Below are positions 8,527-18,092 of a DNA stretch of 49,984 nt, piece after piece (the first letter of the stretch is position 1; each line of letters begins with the position of its first letter). The position numbers and the translations under genes are program-made. Source of the stretch: Chitinophagaceae bacterium (GTDB taxonomy: Bacteria > Bacteroidota > Bacteroidia > Chitinophagales > Chitinophagaceae); contig CANEWJ010000002.1 in NCBI GenBank assembly GCA_947442625.1, positions 1 to 49,984 on the forward strand. The letters run 5' to 3'. The notes under the pieces were generated by a model. The model was not told the DNA's origin. It saw only the letters and a program-made list of their open reading frames with translations, and did no database searches.

Positions 8527-8811
8527 TCATTTTTCCCTGACCAGAAATATATCTTCGTTGTCCCGCTTCATGAGGTACTGCTCTCGGGCAATTTTTTCCA
8601 TCCAGAGCGGGTTGGTCTTGATCAGGTCGATATCATTTTTCGTCTTTTCGATCTGATCCTTGTAATATTGTTTACGCTCCTTGAGATCATTCAATTCAGC
8701 CCGGTATTGGAGGTGCAGGAACAGGTTGTTGTGGTCGAAAAATAGCATCCACCCCACAAATAAAATGGAGGCCAGCACAAACTTGTTTTTGACAATACGG
8801 AGGAGCTTCAT
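8527..8811 (-). CDS. FtsB/DivIC-like septum formation initiator
   Basis: A 94-residue bitopic protein: a short basic cytoplasmic N-terminus (MKLLRIVKNK), one membrane helix (residues 11-25), and a periplasmic coiled coil (about residues 34-65) followed by the septum-initiator motif NPLWMEKIAREQYLMKRDNE. This fits the FtsB/DivIC family, which forms a complex with FtsL and FtsQ to activate septal peptidoglycan synthesis. The frame continues far upstream into the divergent obg gene. The ATG at 8811 (or 8820, adding three residues) gives the normal size. It is divergent from obg, with about 80 bases between the two starts. Confidence 0.88.
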   Translation of the reverse strand: MKLLRIVKNKFVLASILFVGWMLFFDHNNLFLHLQYRAELNDLKERKQYYKDQIEKTKNDIDLIKTNPLWMEKIAREQYLMKRDNEDIFLVREK

Positions 8812-8890
8812 TGATTGCATAAAATTAGGATATTTTTCCGGTCCTTGAACCTCAGCACCTTGTCCATTGCATTTCGTACCTTTACCCCCA

Positions 8891-9880
8891 ATGGAAAAAT
8901 CAAATTTTGTAGACCAGATAAGGGTGTTTTGCAAAAGCGGACACGGTGGGGCGGGCAGCAAGCACTTCATGCGGACCAAATTCAATGCCCAGGCGGGGCC
9001 AGATGGAGGCGATGGAGGCCGTGGCGGTCATATCATCCTGAGGGGAAACAATCACCTGTGGACACTGCTTCACCTGCGTTATTATAAAAACGTCATTGCT
9101 GAAGATGGACAGGGGGGCAACAAAAACAACATGACCGGCAGGGATGGCCATGACATCATCATCGAAGTTCCACTCGGTACCTTAGCTGTGGACGAAGGGA
9201 CCGGAGACAAGGATGGTGAAATCCTGGAAGATGGCCAGGAGTTCATTTGGGTAAAAGGTGGAAGGGGTGGATTGGGCAACAAGAACTTTGCCACAGCCAC
9301 CAACCAGGCACCGGAATACGCACAACCCGGAGAGGAAGGATTTGAGGGATGGAAAGTCCTTGAACTAAAAGTATTGGCGGATGTAGGACTGGTAGGCTTT
9401 CCCAACGCGGGAAAATCAACCCTGCTCTCTTCGCTGACTGCCGCAAGGCCCAAAATCGCAGATTATGCATTTACCACCCTTACCCCACAACTGGGCATGG
9501 TGGAATACCGCGATGGGAAATCCTTTTGTATTGCAGATTTACCGGGTATCATTGAAGGTGCTGCTGAAGGGAAGGGTCTCGGCCATCGCTTCCTGCGCCA
9601 TATCGAAAGAAACCCTGTATTGGTTTTCCTGATCCCTGCGGACAGCAAGGACCATAAAAAAGAACTGGAAATCCTGTTCAATGAACTCGAGGAATACAAT
9701 CCGGAACTGCTCGATAAAAAATTCATCATCGCCGTCAGCAAAAATGATATGCTGGACGATGAGCTGAGAACAGCGATAGCAAAAGAACTTCCAACCGATA
9801 TTCCGCATGTGTTCATTTCTTCAGTATCCGGTTCAGGACTGCTGGAACTGAAAGACATGCTTTGGAAAGAACTTCAGTAG
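8891..9880 (+). CDS. obg: GTPase Obg
   Basis: A 329-residue Obg GTPase involved in late 50S ribosome assembly and stress control. Residues 1 to about 160 are the glycine-rich Obg fold, opening with [16 protein letters not shown] and ending near [13 protein letters not shown]. The G domain follows with G1 GFPNAGKST (about residues 166-174), G3 DLPGIIEGA, and a G4 element SKND in place of NKxD, as in many Bacteroidota. There is no C-terminal OCT extension. A longer frame begins at 8867, but the ATG at 8891 gives the standard N-terminus. Transcribed away from the ftsB-like gene. Confidence 0.96.
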   Translation: MEKSNFVDQIRVFCKSGHGGAGSKHFMRTKFNAQAGPDGGDGGRGGHIILRGNNHLWTLLHLRYYKNVIAEDGQGGNKNNMTGRDGHDIIIEVPLGTLAVDEGTGDKDGEILEDGQEFIWVKGGRGGLGNKNFATATNQAPEYAQPGEEGFEGWKVLELKVLADVGLVGFPNAGKSTLLSSLTAARPKIADYAFTTLTPQLGMVEYRDGKSFCIADLPGIIEGAAEGKGLGHRFLRHIERNPVLVFLIPADSKDHKKELEILFNELEEYNPELLDKKFIIAVSKNDMLDDELRTAIAKELPTDIPHVFISSVSGSGLLELKDMLWKELQ

Positions 9881-9904
9881 AGGAGGAATGCAGCAGCGGA
9901 GGGC

Positions 9905-9926
9905 AAACCTAAACACCTAAACCACC
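9905..9926 (-). repeat. CYYTAMAC octamer array R3 (C-rich on + strand)
   Basis: Short array AAACCTAAACACCTAAACCACC, about three units, immediately before the ATG of the patatin gene and C-rich in its sense direction. Weakest of the nine arrays. Confidence 0.5.
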
Positions 9927-9929
9927 GAT

Positions 9930-12134
9930 ATGCCAGCGCTGAAAAAAGGCCTGCAACAACTTGCCATCCTCCTGCAACTGCTCTGGGCCTTTCTGCCGGG
10001 GATCTTGTTCATCCTGTTTGCCTATGTTTTTTTTACAGGATTTGTTCAGGGAAAAGACATCATCCTCACAGGCCTAAAATCAAGACAGACCGGACTTTTC
10101 TTTGTTGTTGGCCTGTTGTTTTGGGTATTGATTACTTGGTATACCTCAAGGCTCATTGCCTACAACCACGACAGGCTGTTTCAGGTGGCCAGAAAAGGCC
10201 TTTACCATACCCCAAGAATCCTTGGTTATGCCTGCTTCACCATAACAATCATTGCTTTGGTTGTACTCGTGCCGTCAGAAAGCAACAACCTTAAACAATG
10301 GATGATTGTCAGCATCGCTGCAATTGGCTATGCCACGCTTCACCCCTTGTTTGAAAAAATAAAAAACAAAAGCAACAAAAAAGCGCTAATCCTTTACCGG
10401 AATTGGCTTTGGCTGGTGTTCACCATCATCATTAGCACAATGGTTTTGCTGAACTCAATCGAGGGATACACCTGCCTGTTGCCACTGCTTCAAGCAGGAT
10501 ATCTTTTTCTTGTGATTACCAGAAAGAAAATCAGTGAAACCAGTCTGAAGCAGTCTCCCAAAGCTGCCCACAAATACTTGATCAACACCCGTTTGGCGTA
10601 TCATGATCTTGTTGTCTGGATTTTCACAGACAAGGAAGGCAAAAGAGATCCGTTGAAAAAAGAACTGATGACCCAGACAGAGCAAAACATTTTCGGTTGG
10701 TTCAACATCTTTTCTTTTGCGGCAATGCTCATCTACTTTGCTGCAGTCTTTTCCATTTCATTTTCCCGTTACATCACAGCACTGCCCATCATCCTGCTTT
10801 CCTTTGGCATCCTGCTGGGCGCTGGAAACATCATCACCTTGTTTTCACTCAAACAAAAAATGAATTTGCATTTTCTGGTGTTGGTTGGCATTTTCATGGC
10901 AGGACTGTTCAATGAGACGCATGATGTCAACCTGATGCCATTGAAAGAGACCAATCAATACCATGCAAGACCCAGCCTGAGAGGGCATTTCAACAGATGG
11001 ATGGAGGAAAGAAAAAATCAACTGGATGACAGCTCTACAACCAATTTTCCAATCTATTTTGTAATGGCGGATGGGGGTGCTTCAAGGTCTGCTTACTGGA
11101 CGGCATCTGTATTGGGCAAGATCCAGGAGAAATCCTCCGGCAATTTTTCCAAACAATTGTTTTGCTTGTCTGGCGCATCTGGTGGAAACCTTGGCAATCT
11201 TTCATTTTATGCAACATTGCTGGCCCCCTCTGAGACGAACACAATAAAAACAATACAAGACTACTTGTCCAACGATTTCCTTAGTTTTCCTTTGGTACGA
11301 TTGTTAGGCCCAGACATCATCCTCCCATTGGTTCCTTTTCATCTCCTGAACGACAGGGCAGCAGCCTTGGAAAAATCATTTCAATCAACAAAGAAAGAAA
11401 ATGAAATTACACGGTTGATGAACTTGCCTTTTTCAGCACTTCAACTGCACCATGACAGCAGTTGTGTAAAGCCCTTGGTTTTCATCAATTGTACCAGGAT
11501 GCAAGATGGCACACCGGCAGTGGTCAGCAATATCAACATTGAAAAAAATGTATTTGGAAAAAGGATTGACGTATTGAAAAGCCTGGACTCCAGTCAGGAC
11601 CTGTCAGTAGCCACTGCAGTGGCCCTTGGCGCAAGGTTTCCTTATTTCAGCCCTGCGGGGAGAATAGGCAATCAGTATTTTGTGGATGGTGGTTATTTTG
11701 ACAACTCTGGTGCCGGGGTTGTGCATGAGATGCTCCTCGATCTTCACAGCATGATCATGGACAGCATCAGGAGCAATCCTCAGCATCCTTATAAAAAAAT
11801 CAGGTTCAATGTATTGCACATCACCAATGAAACAGAAACCGAAAAGAGTATTGAAAAAACACATCCGCTCGTCAATGATCTGGCGGCTCCGGTAAAAACA
11901 ATGCTGGGATCTTATGCCAGACAAACGGATATCAACAACCTGCGCCTGTACAAATACCTGCTCGAGATTTACAAGGGCGATACCACCTACCAGTCCATCA
12001 ACCTGTATAAAAAAGGTGAGGAGGAGGATTATCCAATGAACTGGTCCATTTCTGATCAGTCACTGGGCAGGATGAACAAAAGGTTGGCAGCACATGAAGG
12101 GATTACACGCATCGTACAGTCCATCAACTATTAA
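9930..12134 (+). CDS. Membrane-anchored patatin-like phospholipase
   Basis: A 734-residue protein with a multi-helix membrane N-terminus (about eight hydrophobic segments in residues 10-345) and a cytoplasmic or periplasmic patatin hydrolase domain in the second half. The catalytic Ser-Asp dyad is recognisable. The oxyanion loop is ADGGASRS near residue 380. The nucleophile elbow LSGASGGNLG (G-x-S-x-G) lies near 415, and the Asp in VDGGYFDNSG near 585. Patatins are lipid acyl hydrolases acting on phospholipids or other acyl esters. The large membrane half is not part of classical patatins and suggests action on membrane lipids in place. It follows obg by 49 bases, which hold an octamer array, and is convergent with cysS. 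Physiological substrate unknown. Confidence 0.85.
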   Translation: MPALKKGLQQLAILLQLLWAFLPGILFILFAYVFFTGFVQGKDIILTGLKSRQTGLFFVVGLLFWVLITWYTSRLIAYNHDRLFQVARKGLYHTPRILGYACFTITIIALVVLVPSESNNLKQWMIVSIAAIGYATLHPLFEKIKNKSNKKALILYRNWLWLVFTIIISTMVLLNSIEGYTCLLPLLQAGYLFLVITRKKISETSLKQSPKAAHKYLINTRLAYHDLVVWIFTDKEGKRDPLKKELMTQTEQNIFGWFNIFSFAAMLIYFAAVFSISFSRYITALPIILLSFGILLGAGNIITLFSLKQKMNLHFLVLVGIFMAGLFNETHDVNLMPLKETNQYHARPSLRGHFNRWMEERKNQLDDSSTTNFPIYFVMADGGASRSAYWTASVLGKIQEKSSGNFSKQLFCLSGASGGNLGNLSFYATLLAPSETNTIKTIQDYLSNDFLSFPLVRLLGPDIILPLVPFHLLNDRAAALEKSFQSTKKENEITRLMNLPFSALQLHHDSSCVKPLVFINCTRMQDGTPAVVSNINIEKNVFGKRIDVLKSLDSSQDLSVATAVALGARFPYFSPAGRIGNQYFVDGGYFDNSGAGVVHEMLLDLHSMIMDSIRSNPQHPYKKIRFNVLHITNETETEKSIEKTHPLVNDLAAPVKTMLGSYARQTDINNLRLYKYLLEIYKGDTTYQSINLYKKGEEEDYPMNWSISDQSLGRMNKRLAAHEGITRIVQSINY

Positions 12135-12151
12135 TGCCCTCAATCCACAGG

Positions 12152-13663
12152 CTAGACCAGCACCCAACTGAGCCCACCATCTTTTTCGTCCTTGAGCTGT
12201 ATGCCTGCTTCAAGCAACTGGTTGCGGATCTTGTCTGAAGTGGCGTAGTCTTTTTTCTCCCTGGCGTCTTTTCTGATGTCTGCAATCAACTGAAGCACAG
12301 CACCAAGCTTCTGGTCATCATGCTTTTTTTCATCCTTCAATCCAAAAATATCAACCAGAAAAGTATTGAACTTCTCTTTCATCAACAGCATGGTGGCTGT
12401 GGTGAGGGCATTGTTTTTGATCAAACCATCCTTGATAGAATTGATGACCGGCACCAACTCAAACAGACCTGCCAATACTTTTGCTGTATTGAGGTCATCG
12501 TTCATATCATCATCCAATGCGCTGAGCACCTCAAAACAATGCTGCTCCAAATCAGGATCTCCGGCACTGATGTTGTTGTCTAAAACAACAAACTTATTTA
12601 ATTGCGTGAAGGCTTCCCAGATCCTTCTCAGGCCTTTCTCGGCTGCCTGAAGGGCTTCGTTGCTGAAGTCCAGTGTGCTCCTGTAATGCGTTTGCAGAAT
12701 GAAGAAACGAACGGTCATGGGAGAATACGCTTGCGTCAAGATCTCATGTGATCCGCTAAACAGTTCACTGAGCTTGATCACATTGTTATAGCTTTTCCCC
12801 ATCTTTCTGCCGTTGATGGTGATCATGTTGTTGTGCAGCCAGAACTTCGCAGGGATCTGGTGGTTGCAGACGGCACTTTGCGCAATCTCACACTCATGGT
12901 GAGGAAACTGAAGGTCCATTCCACCACCGTGTATATCGAATTCAGCCCCCAAATATTTATTGCTCATGGCAGAACACTCGATATGCCATCCGGGGAAACC
13001 CTCTCCCCATGGGCTTTGCCAGCGCATGATGTGTTCTGGCGCGGCATGTTTCCACAAGGCAAAATCAGCCTTGTTGCGTTTCTCCTCCTGCGATTCCAGC
13101 TCACGGGTTGTTTCGAGCTGATCATCCAATACCCTGCCACTCAAGATGCCATACTGCATGCCTTTTGCACTGAAATCCCTGTGGTATTTTTCAACATCAA
13201 AATAGACTGAACCATTGGCTTCATAGGCATAGCCATCGGCCATGATCCGCTGGATCATGACAATCTGTTCCACAATATGTCCTGTCGCAGTGGGCTCGAT
13301 GCTGGGCTCCACATTGTTGAACTCCCTCATCGCCCAATGGAAGAGATTGGTGTATTTCTGCACCAGCTCCATGGGCTCCATTTTTTCCAGGATGGCTTTT
13401 TTAGAGATCTTGTCTTCACTCTCCCTTCCCTCTTCTTCAAAATGACCAGCGTCAGTGATGTTGCGCACATACCGTACCTGATAACCAAGATGACGGAGGT
13501 ATCGGTAGACAATATCAAAGGTGATGAATGGCCTTGCATGCCCAAGATGGCTTTCTCCACTGACGGTTGGACCGCATACATACATGCCAACCCTGCCTGG
13601 AATCAATGAACTGAATACTTCCTTTTGTCTGGTAAGTGAATTATAAAACTGCAATGAAGACAT
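12152..13663 (-). CDS. cysS: Cysteinyl-tRNA synthetase
   Basis: A 503-residue class I aminoacyl-tRNA synthetase that charges tRNA-Cys. Visible features are the zinc-site cysteine in [10 protein letters not shown] and the HIGH-like signature SHLGHARP. Further zinc ligands lie in WHIECSAM and in HHECEIAQS, and the KMSKS loop reads GRKMGKS. The C-terminal helical anticodon-binding domain ends with a typical tail ([17 protein letters not shown]). An in-frame TTG two codons upstream is less likely than the ATG at 13663, which gives [10 protein letters not shown]. It is the last gene of a minus-strand series and is convergent with the patatin gene 17 bases away. Confidence 0.97.
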   Translation of the reverse strand: MSSLQFYNSLTRQKEVFSSLIPGRVGMYVCGPTVSGESHLGHARPFITFDIVYRYLRHLGYQVRYVRNITDAGHFEEEGRESEDKISKKAILEKMEPMELVQKYTNLFHWAMREFNNVEPSIEPTATGHIVEQIVMIQRIMADGYAYEANGSVYFDVEKYHRDFSAKGMQYGILSGRVLDDQLETTRELESQEEKRNKADFALWKHAAPEHIMRWQSPWGEGFPGWHIECSAMSNKYLGAEFDIHGGGMDLQFPHHECEIAQSAVCNHQIPAKFWLHNNMITINGRKMGKSYNNVIKLSELFSGSHEILTQAYSPMTVRFFILQTHYRSTLDFSNEALQAAEKGLRRIWEAFTQLNKFVVLDNNISAGDPDLEQHCFEVLSALDDDMNDDLNTAKVLAGLFELVPVINSIKDGLIKNNALTTATMLLMKEKFNTFLVDIFGLKDEKKHDDQKLGAVLQLIADIRKDAREKKDYATSDKIRNQLLEAGIQLKDEKDGGLSWVLV

Positions 13664-13728
13664 AAACAATATTGTAAGGGCAAAGATAAAGATTGAAAAG
13701 CAGAACAGGGGTCGAACCCGGGAGATGC

Positions 13729-14880
13729 CTATTTTTTTCTGATGTCTGAGACCAGAAACGCGTGATCAGAGAGTCTTTTTCCTCCCTGGGTAAACTGCAA
13801 GGCTTCATACTGCTGAGGATGAAAAATATAATCAATCCTCAAGGTGGGCAAAAGCTGTAATTTGAAAGAGGAGGAACTCGTATACGTTGCGCCCAAACCA
13901 GTCCCTTTTTCCAGAAATGCATCTTTCTTCTCCCCCCGCACCGATGAATAGGTGTAGGATCCTGGCACATCATTCAGGTCACCCATCACAAAATTGGGGA
14001 ATGGAGAAGATGCCATTTCGTTCACAATAAAATCAGATTGCACCCCATGCCAATAAAAAGTATTGCGCATTTTTTTGAGCAACTGTTTGGACTGGATGAC
14101 GCTGCTGTCATTTTTTGCCTTTACGTCGTCGATGACCCCGTATTCCCTTGCCCCAAATCCAAAAGATTGAAGATGCACAGCGTAAATACGCAACGTGTCA
14201 GCGCCATGGATGACATCAGCAAAAACCGTATTTTCTGTATTGGCATCAGCTGTTGCAGGGAAGGGAACTTCATTTCCATTGATGATAGGAAGCCGCGAAA
14301 AAATAGCAATGCCACTGTATTGACTTGTACCAAAAATATCCTCCCCTGCAAATTGATGATACTTGTAACCAAGCACATGTTCGAGATTATGCATTGGGTC
14401 CTTGTTACCCTGTCCAGGCATGGACACAAACTCCTGAAAGCAAATGACATCAGGCTGGTATTTTTTTACCTGGTCAAGGATCAATTGCAGGTGTTTTTCC
14501 TGATCAGGCTTGAACATGCTTTCATCAAAAGGAATGAAATGACGGAGGTTCCAGCTCATGAATCGGATGGAAGCAGGCGATTTCTTCAACGAAAAATCAT
14601 CGCCTCCTTTGAAAGAAACGTGTTTGCCTGCCGCTGAAGAACCAGCCAACATCACCAGCAAAGGGAATAAAGCCCACTTGATGCGAACAAAAATCCAAAA
14701 CAAGAGGAAGAGCAGCAGGATCACCAATAGATAGGGAAAGAACAGGCCCAAAAAACCAGTGAACCACCAGGTCTTTGGATGCATGTACGGAGCAAAGCTG
14801 CATACCAGGTACAATGCAGCAACACAGATATTGAGCAGCATCATGACCCCAACAGAAACGGATTTGAAAAAATTACCCAT
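13729..14880 (-). CDS. Membrane-anchored endonuclease/exonuclease/phosphatase (EEP) family protein
   Basis: A 383-residue protein with three N-terminal membrane helices (about residues 8-28, 40-65 and 68-84) and an EEP metal-dependent hydrolase domain. Active-site elements are in order: the Asn in SWNLRHF, the metal-binding Glu in CFQEFVS, the His in YAVHLQS, the Asp-Asn pair in [10 protein letters not shown], and the Asp-His pair in SDHAFLV. The fold hydrolyses phosphodiesters in nucleic acids, inositol phosphates or sphingomyelin. Membrane anchoring with the domain outside the cytoplasm argues against DNA repair, but the substrate is unknown. It starts 7 bases after the rhomboid-like gene, probably as one operon with the two rhomboid genes. 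Confidence 0.9.
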   Translation of the reverse strand: MGNFFKSVSVGVMMLLNICVAALYLVCSFAPYMHPKTWWFTGFLGLFFPYLLVILLLFLLFWIFVRIKWALFPLLVMLAGSSAAGKHVSFKGGDDFSLKKSPASIRFMSWNLRHFIPFDESMFKPDQEKHLQLILDQVKKYQPDVICFQEFVSMPGQGNKDPMHNLEHVLGYKYHQFAGEDIFGTSQYSGIAIFSRLPIINGNEVPFPATADANTENTVFADVIHGADTLRIYAVHLQSFGFGAREYGVIDDVKAKNDSSVIQSKQLLKKMRNTFYWHGVQSDFIVNEMASSPFPNFVMGDLNDVPGSYTYSSVRGEKKDAFLEKGTGLGATYTSSSSFKLQLLPTLRIDYIFHPQQYEALQFTQGGKRLSDHAFLVSDIRKK

Positions 14881-14887
14881 GGGCTAT

Positions 14888-15799
14888 TTATAGGTCTTTC
14901 TTGCTGGCTTCCTTTAAAATCTTTTTCTCCGCTTCGGTCAATTGATCATAGCCCTTCTGGTTGATCTTGTCAAGAATGGTATCAATCCTTTCTTGTGTGA
15001 TATTGGGCTTTTTGACAAACGGGACCTTGGTGCCCTGGTTGTAGAAGGAGGATTGCTTTGTAGAATATCCTTTATTTTTTGATGGGGTAAACCATGCTCC
15101 AATCCAGGAAAAAAATGCATTCATCCATTCACCTGGATCATTGCCTTTTTGCAACATGCGGATGTATGCAAAGCCTGTTAAGCCTGCTGCAGCAACAGGC
15201 AACAGCAAAACAGGATTGGAAAATGCGGAGGAAAGGTTCAAGAGCAAATAAATCAATGCAATAATCCACAAGGGGATCCCACCGCCAATCATGGGAAAGA
15301 AACGGTATTTTGGAGAAACGGTTGTTGCCGCTACAGCCAATCCAAGGATTCCGGACACAGCCCCACTGAAAAATATGGATTGTGTTGCACCTGGATAAAA
15401 AATATTGGCCGCTCCCAAAAATGCAATACCAGAGATGGTGGCACTATAGATATAAATGGGAATGATCTTGTCGTTACCGATCAGGTCTTGGATAAGGTAT
15501 CCAAATGTCCACAACCAAATCAGGTTGCTGATGACAAGGATAACCTTGACTTCAGTGAACTGCATGGTAATCAGTGTCCATGGCCTTGTGATGAATCGCA
15601 TGGGGTCTCCAGGCATCACAAACCAATGGTAAATATTGCGGTAGAATTGTTCTTCCGGAATCCTTGAAAACACATAAATGCTTTTCAGGAAGTTCATCAT
15701 AATGAAAAAAGTAATTTGCAGTACAACCAGGATCACCAAAGGGTTTGCTGTATTGAACAGATTTGAACGGCCTGATTCCGTATTGTCCCTGTATCCCAT
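14888..15799 (-). CDS. Rhomboid-like membrane protein, probably catalytically inactive
   Basis: A 303-residue protein with a rhomboid-type membrane core (about six helices, residues 20-215) and a soluble C-terminal tail of about 80 residues resembling the small helical domain that follows some Bacteroidota rhomboids (RIDTILDKINQKGYDQLTEAE). Aligned by eye with the neighbouring active rhomboid, the serine is kept (Ser145, FFSGAVSG). The preceding glycine of GxSG is replaced by phenylalanine, and the catalytic histidine position is occupied by the LLLPVAAAG segment with no His. It is therefore a likely pseudoprotease. The frame extends further upstream into the previous gene, but ATG at 15799 (MGYRDN) leaves a 17-base gap and a sensible N-terminus. 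Confidence 0.85.
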   Translation of the reverse strand: MGYRDNTESGRSNLFNTANPLVILVVLQITFFIMMNFLKSIYVFSRIPEEQFYRNIYHWFVMPGDPMRFITRPWTLITMQFTEVKVILVISNLIWLWTFGYLIQDLIGNDKIIPIYIYSATISGIAFLGAANIFYPGATQSIFFSGAVSGILGLAVAATTVSPKYRFFPMIGGGIPLWIIALIYLLLNLSSAFSNPVLLLPVAAAGLTGFAYIRMLQKGNDPGEWMNAFFSWIGAWFTPSKNKGYSTKQSSFYNQGTKVPFVKKPNITQERIDTILDKINQKGYDQLTEAEKKILKEASKKDL

Positions 15800-15816
15800 G
15801 CCGCTAGTTTTTTTGG

Positions 15817-16512
15817 TCAATAAAAATCTCTCCTGTTCCGCTTGTTCCAGATCATCACAATGATAATTCCCACTGCCGCTCCTCCAAGGTGTGCAAAATG
15901 CGCTATTCCTGTAGATTCGCTTGATATGCCACCCAATACATCCAGCACACCCAGACCGAGCAATGCCCATTTGGCTTTGATGGGAAAAGGAATCGGGAGA
16001 ATGATCATTTGGCTGTTGGGAAAGGTATAGGCAAAGGCAGCAAAAATTCCCATCACGGCTCCAGAAGCTCCCAGGGTAGGAACATTTGTCAATACAAAAA
16101 GTTCAGCAGCACCGATCTGACCTGCTGCAAACATTTCGTTGTACTGAGATATATCATAGGTCAAAGCAATCGCTTGGGTGAGGCCTGCACCAAAACCACA
16201 AACCAGGTAAAACGCCAGAAATTTGGCTGGTCCCCAGAGGTTTTCCAAGGTAGACCCAAACATCCACAAGGCAAACATGTTGAAGAGGATGTGAAAGAAA
16301 GAATCGGAGGAGTGCAGAAACATGTAGGAAATGAACTGCCAGAAATGATAATGCACAGAACTGAAATGGTGTAGTGCAAAAAGATCTTCAATGGACAAAA
16401 GGTCTTTGCCAACAGTGATTTGCGCGAGCCAAACCAAGGCATTGATAATGATGAGGTTTTTGATGACTACGGGAAGCACCTGAAACCTGCCCGGTCTGAT
16501 TTCTGATTCCAT
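15817..16512 (-). CDS. Rhomboid intramembrane serine protease
   Basis: A 231-residue six-helix rhomboid protease that cleaves transmembrane substrates inside the lipid bilayer. The catalytic serine is Ser150 in TLGASGAVMG (GxSG) and the catalytic histidine is His208 in AHFAHLGGAA. The family motif HILFNMFALW (His74, Asn78), which shapes the oxyanion region, is also present. It begins 13 bases after rlmD and is followed by a rhomboid-like partner lacking the His, then the EEP protein. The three genes form a compact minus-strand operon. Substrates are not known; the paired inactive paralogue could be a regulator or substrate adaptor. Confidence 0.93.
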   Translation of the reverse strand: MESEIRPGRFQVLPVVIKNLIIINALVWLAQITVGKDLLSIEDLFALHHFSSVHYHFWQFISYMFLHSSDSFFHILFNMFALWMFGSTLENLWGPAKFLAFYLVCGFGAGLTQAIALTYDISQYNEMFAAGQIGAAELFVLTNVPTLGASGAVMGIFAAFAYTFPNSQMIILPIPFPIKAKWALLGLGVLDVLGGISSESTGIAHFAHLGGAAVGIIIVMIWNKRNRRDFY

Positions 16513-16525
16513 ACGTTGCTTTATA

Positions 16526-17974
16526 TTACAAATTTAATGAACCTGGGGCATCTTGCCTCAGCTTCAACTGCACAACATTCTCAATATGATGGGTATGGGG
16601 AAACATGTCCACAGGCCTGATGGCTGTCACCGCATACTTTTCTGCCAACAATTGCAGGTCTCTTGCCTGTGTGGCTGGATTACAGCTCACATATACCACC
16701 AATGGCGCTTCCATGGCCAGGATCTGCTGTACAAGCTTTTCATGCATGCCCGCCCTGGGAGGATCAGTGATGATCACATCAGGCCTGCCATGTGTTTCAA
16801 AGAAGGCATTGTTGCAGATGTCTGCCACATCACCAGCATAAAAAAGAGTATTGTCAATGCCATTCATGGTAGCATTTTCATGTGCATCATCGATTGCTTC
16901 ACTGATAACTTCCACCCCTATCACTTTGGCAGCCTTGTCGCTGACAAAGATGCCAATGCTTCCTGTGCCACAATAAAGGTCATATACAATTTCAGTTCCC
17001 TTCAGCTCAGCAAAATCCTTGGTAATCTGGTAAAGCTGTTCAGCCTGTGTTGAATTGGTTTGGAAAAACGATTTGGGACCCACTTTGAACTTCAATTCAC
17101 CCAATTGCTCGATGGCAAATGCGTTGCCATGGTAAAGGATGGGATGCTGGTCTCCCAGGCTATCATTGAATTTGCGGTTCACCGTATAATACAGCGAAGT
17201 AATGGAAGGGAAATCCTTTTTGATGTATTCCATCATGTCTTCCCTTGCCTTTTCATCATCCTCTCCAAACACGAGGTTGACCATCAGGTCTCCAGTAGTA
17301 CAAAGCCTGACCAGCAGGTTCCTGAGCAATCCTGTATGGTTTCGTATATCATAAAAACTGTATCCTTGTTCCAGGGCATGGGCCCTGATGCCATTGCGGA
17401 TGGCATTGCTTGGTGCTGCCTGTAAAAAACATTCATCAATATCGATCACCTTGTCAAAGGAGCCGGGTACATGAAAACCCAGGGCTGGAATGGAAGGAAG
17501 ACCCCGCGGCCCCTCTTCAGGCATTTCCAGGGAGGCAATCTCCTCTTCAGTAAAATATTTCTTGGAGCTAAAAGTAAATTCAAGCTTGTTCCTGTAGTAC
17601 TGCGTTTCACTGGCCCCTGCAATCGGCTGCATTTCGGGGATATTGATCTTGCCAATCCGCTTCATCTGCTGCTCCACTTCCTGAAACTTGTACTCCAGTT
17701 GTTTTTCATAGGGCAACATTTGCCACTTGCACCCCCCGCAGACCCCAAAATGTTTGCAAAAAGGAGTTGTTCGCTCTGATGAATAGGATCTAAACCTGAT
17801 GGCCTTCCCCTCTGCCCAATCTTTCTTGTTCTTGCTGAGCCGAACATCCACAACATCTCCAGGCACAGCCCCTTCAATGAAAACTACTTTTCCCTCCAAT
17901 TTTGCGATAGACTTTCCGCCGGCGGCATAACCACTGACCTGCAAATGCTCCAATACCAATTTCTTCTTTCTCAT
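16526..17974 (-). CDS. rlmD: 23S rRNA (uracil-5-)-methyltransferase, RlmD/RumA type
   Basis: A 482-residue SAM-dependent enzyme methylating a 23S rRNA uridine at C5. The order is an N-terminal TRAM RNA-binding domain (about residues 1-65), an Fe-S cysteine cluster (CKHFGVCGGCKWQ, residues about 72-84) and a central RNA-recognition region. The C-terminal methyltransferase domain has DLYCGTGSIGIF for SAM binding and the nucleophilic cysteine in VSCNPATQARDL. Length and architecture match RumA-type enzymes, but subclass (RlmD versus RlmCD or TrmA-like) cannot be fixed by eye. It may head the rhomboid operon, since the next gene starts 13 bases downstream. Confidence 0.9.
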   Translation of the reverse strand: MRKKKLVLEHLQVSGYAAGGKSIAKLEGKVVFIEGAVPGDVVDVRLSKNKKDWAEGKAIRFRSYSSERTTPFCKHFGVCGGCKWQMLPYEKQLEYKFQEVEQQMKRIGKINIPEMQPIAGASETQYYRNKLEFTFSSKKYFTEEEIASLEMPEEGPRGLPSIPALGFHVPGSFDKVIDIDECFLQAAPSNAIRNGIRAHALEQGYSFYDIRNHTGLLRNLLVRLCTTGDLMVNLVFGEDDEKAREDMMEYIKKDFPSITSLYYTVNRKFNDSLGDQHPILYHGNAFAIEQLGELKFKVGPKSFFQTNSTQAEQLYQITKDFAELKGTEIVYDLYCGTGSIGIFVSDKAAKVIGVEVISEAIDDAHENATMNGIDNTLFYAGDVADICNNAFFETHGRPDVIITDPPRAGMHEKLVQQILAMEAPLVVYVSCNPATQARDLQLLAEKYAVTAIRPVDMFPHTHHIENVVQLKLRQDAPGSLNL

Positions 17975-18092
17975 TTTCCGGCTTGAACTGCAAATCTACA
18001 ATTTAATATGCCTCCCCAAGCCGGCTCACCTTAGTTCTCCTTTTAACATTGTATTTCCCGGTTATTGAATATTTTTACCCAAACTTTCACAG

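Noticed and set aside
13685-13760. Complete tRNA gene on the minus strand
   Set aside because: Only a T-arm-like segment exists; anticodon arm and 5' acceptor strand would fall in the EEP coding sequence and do not fold.
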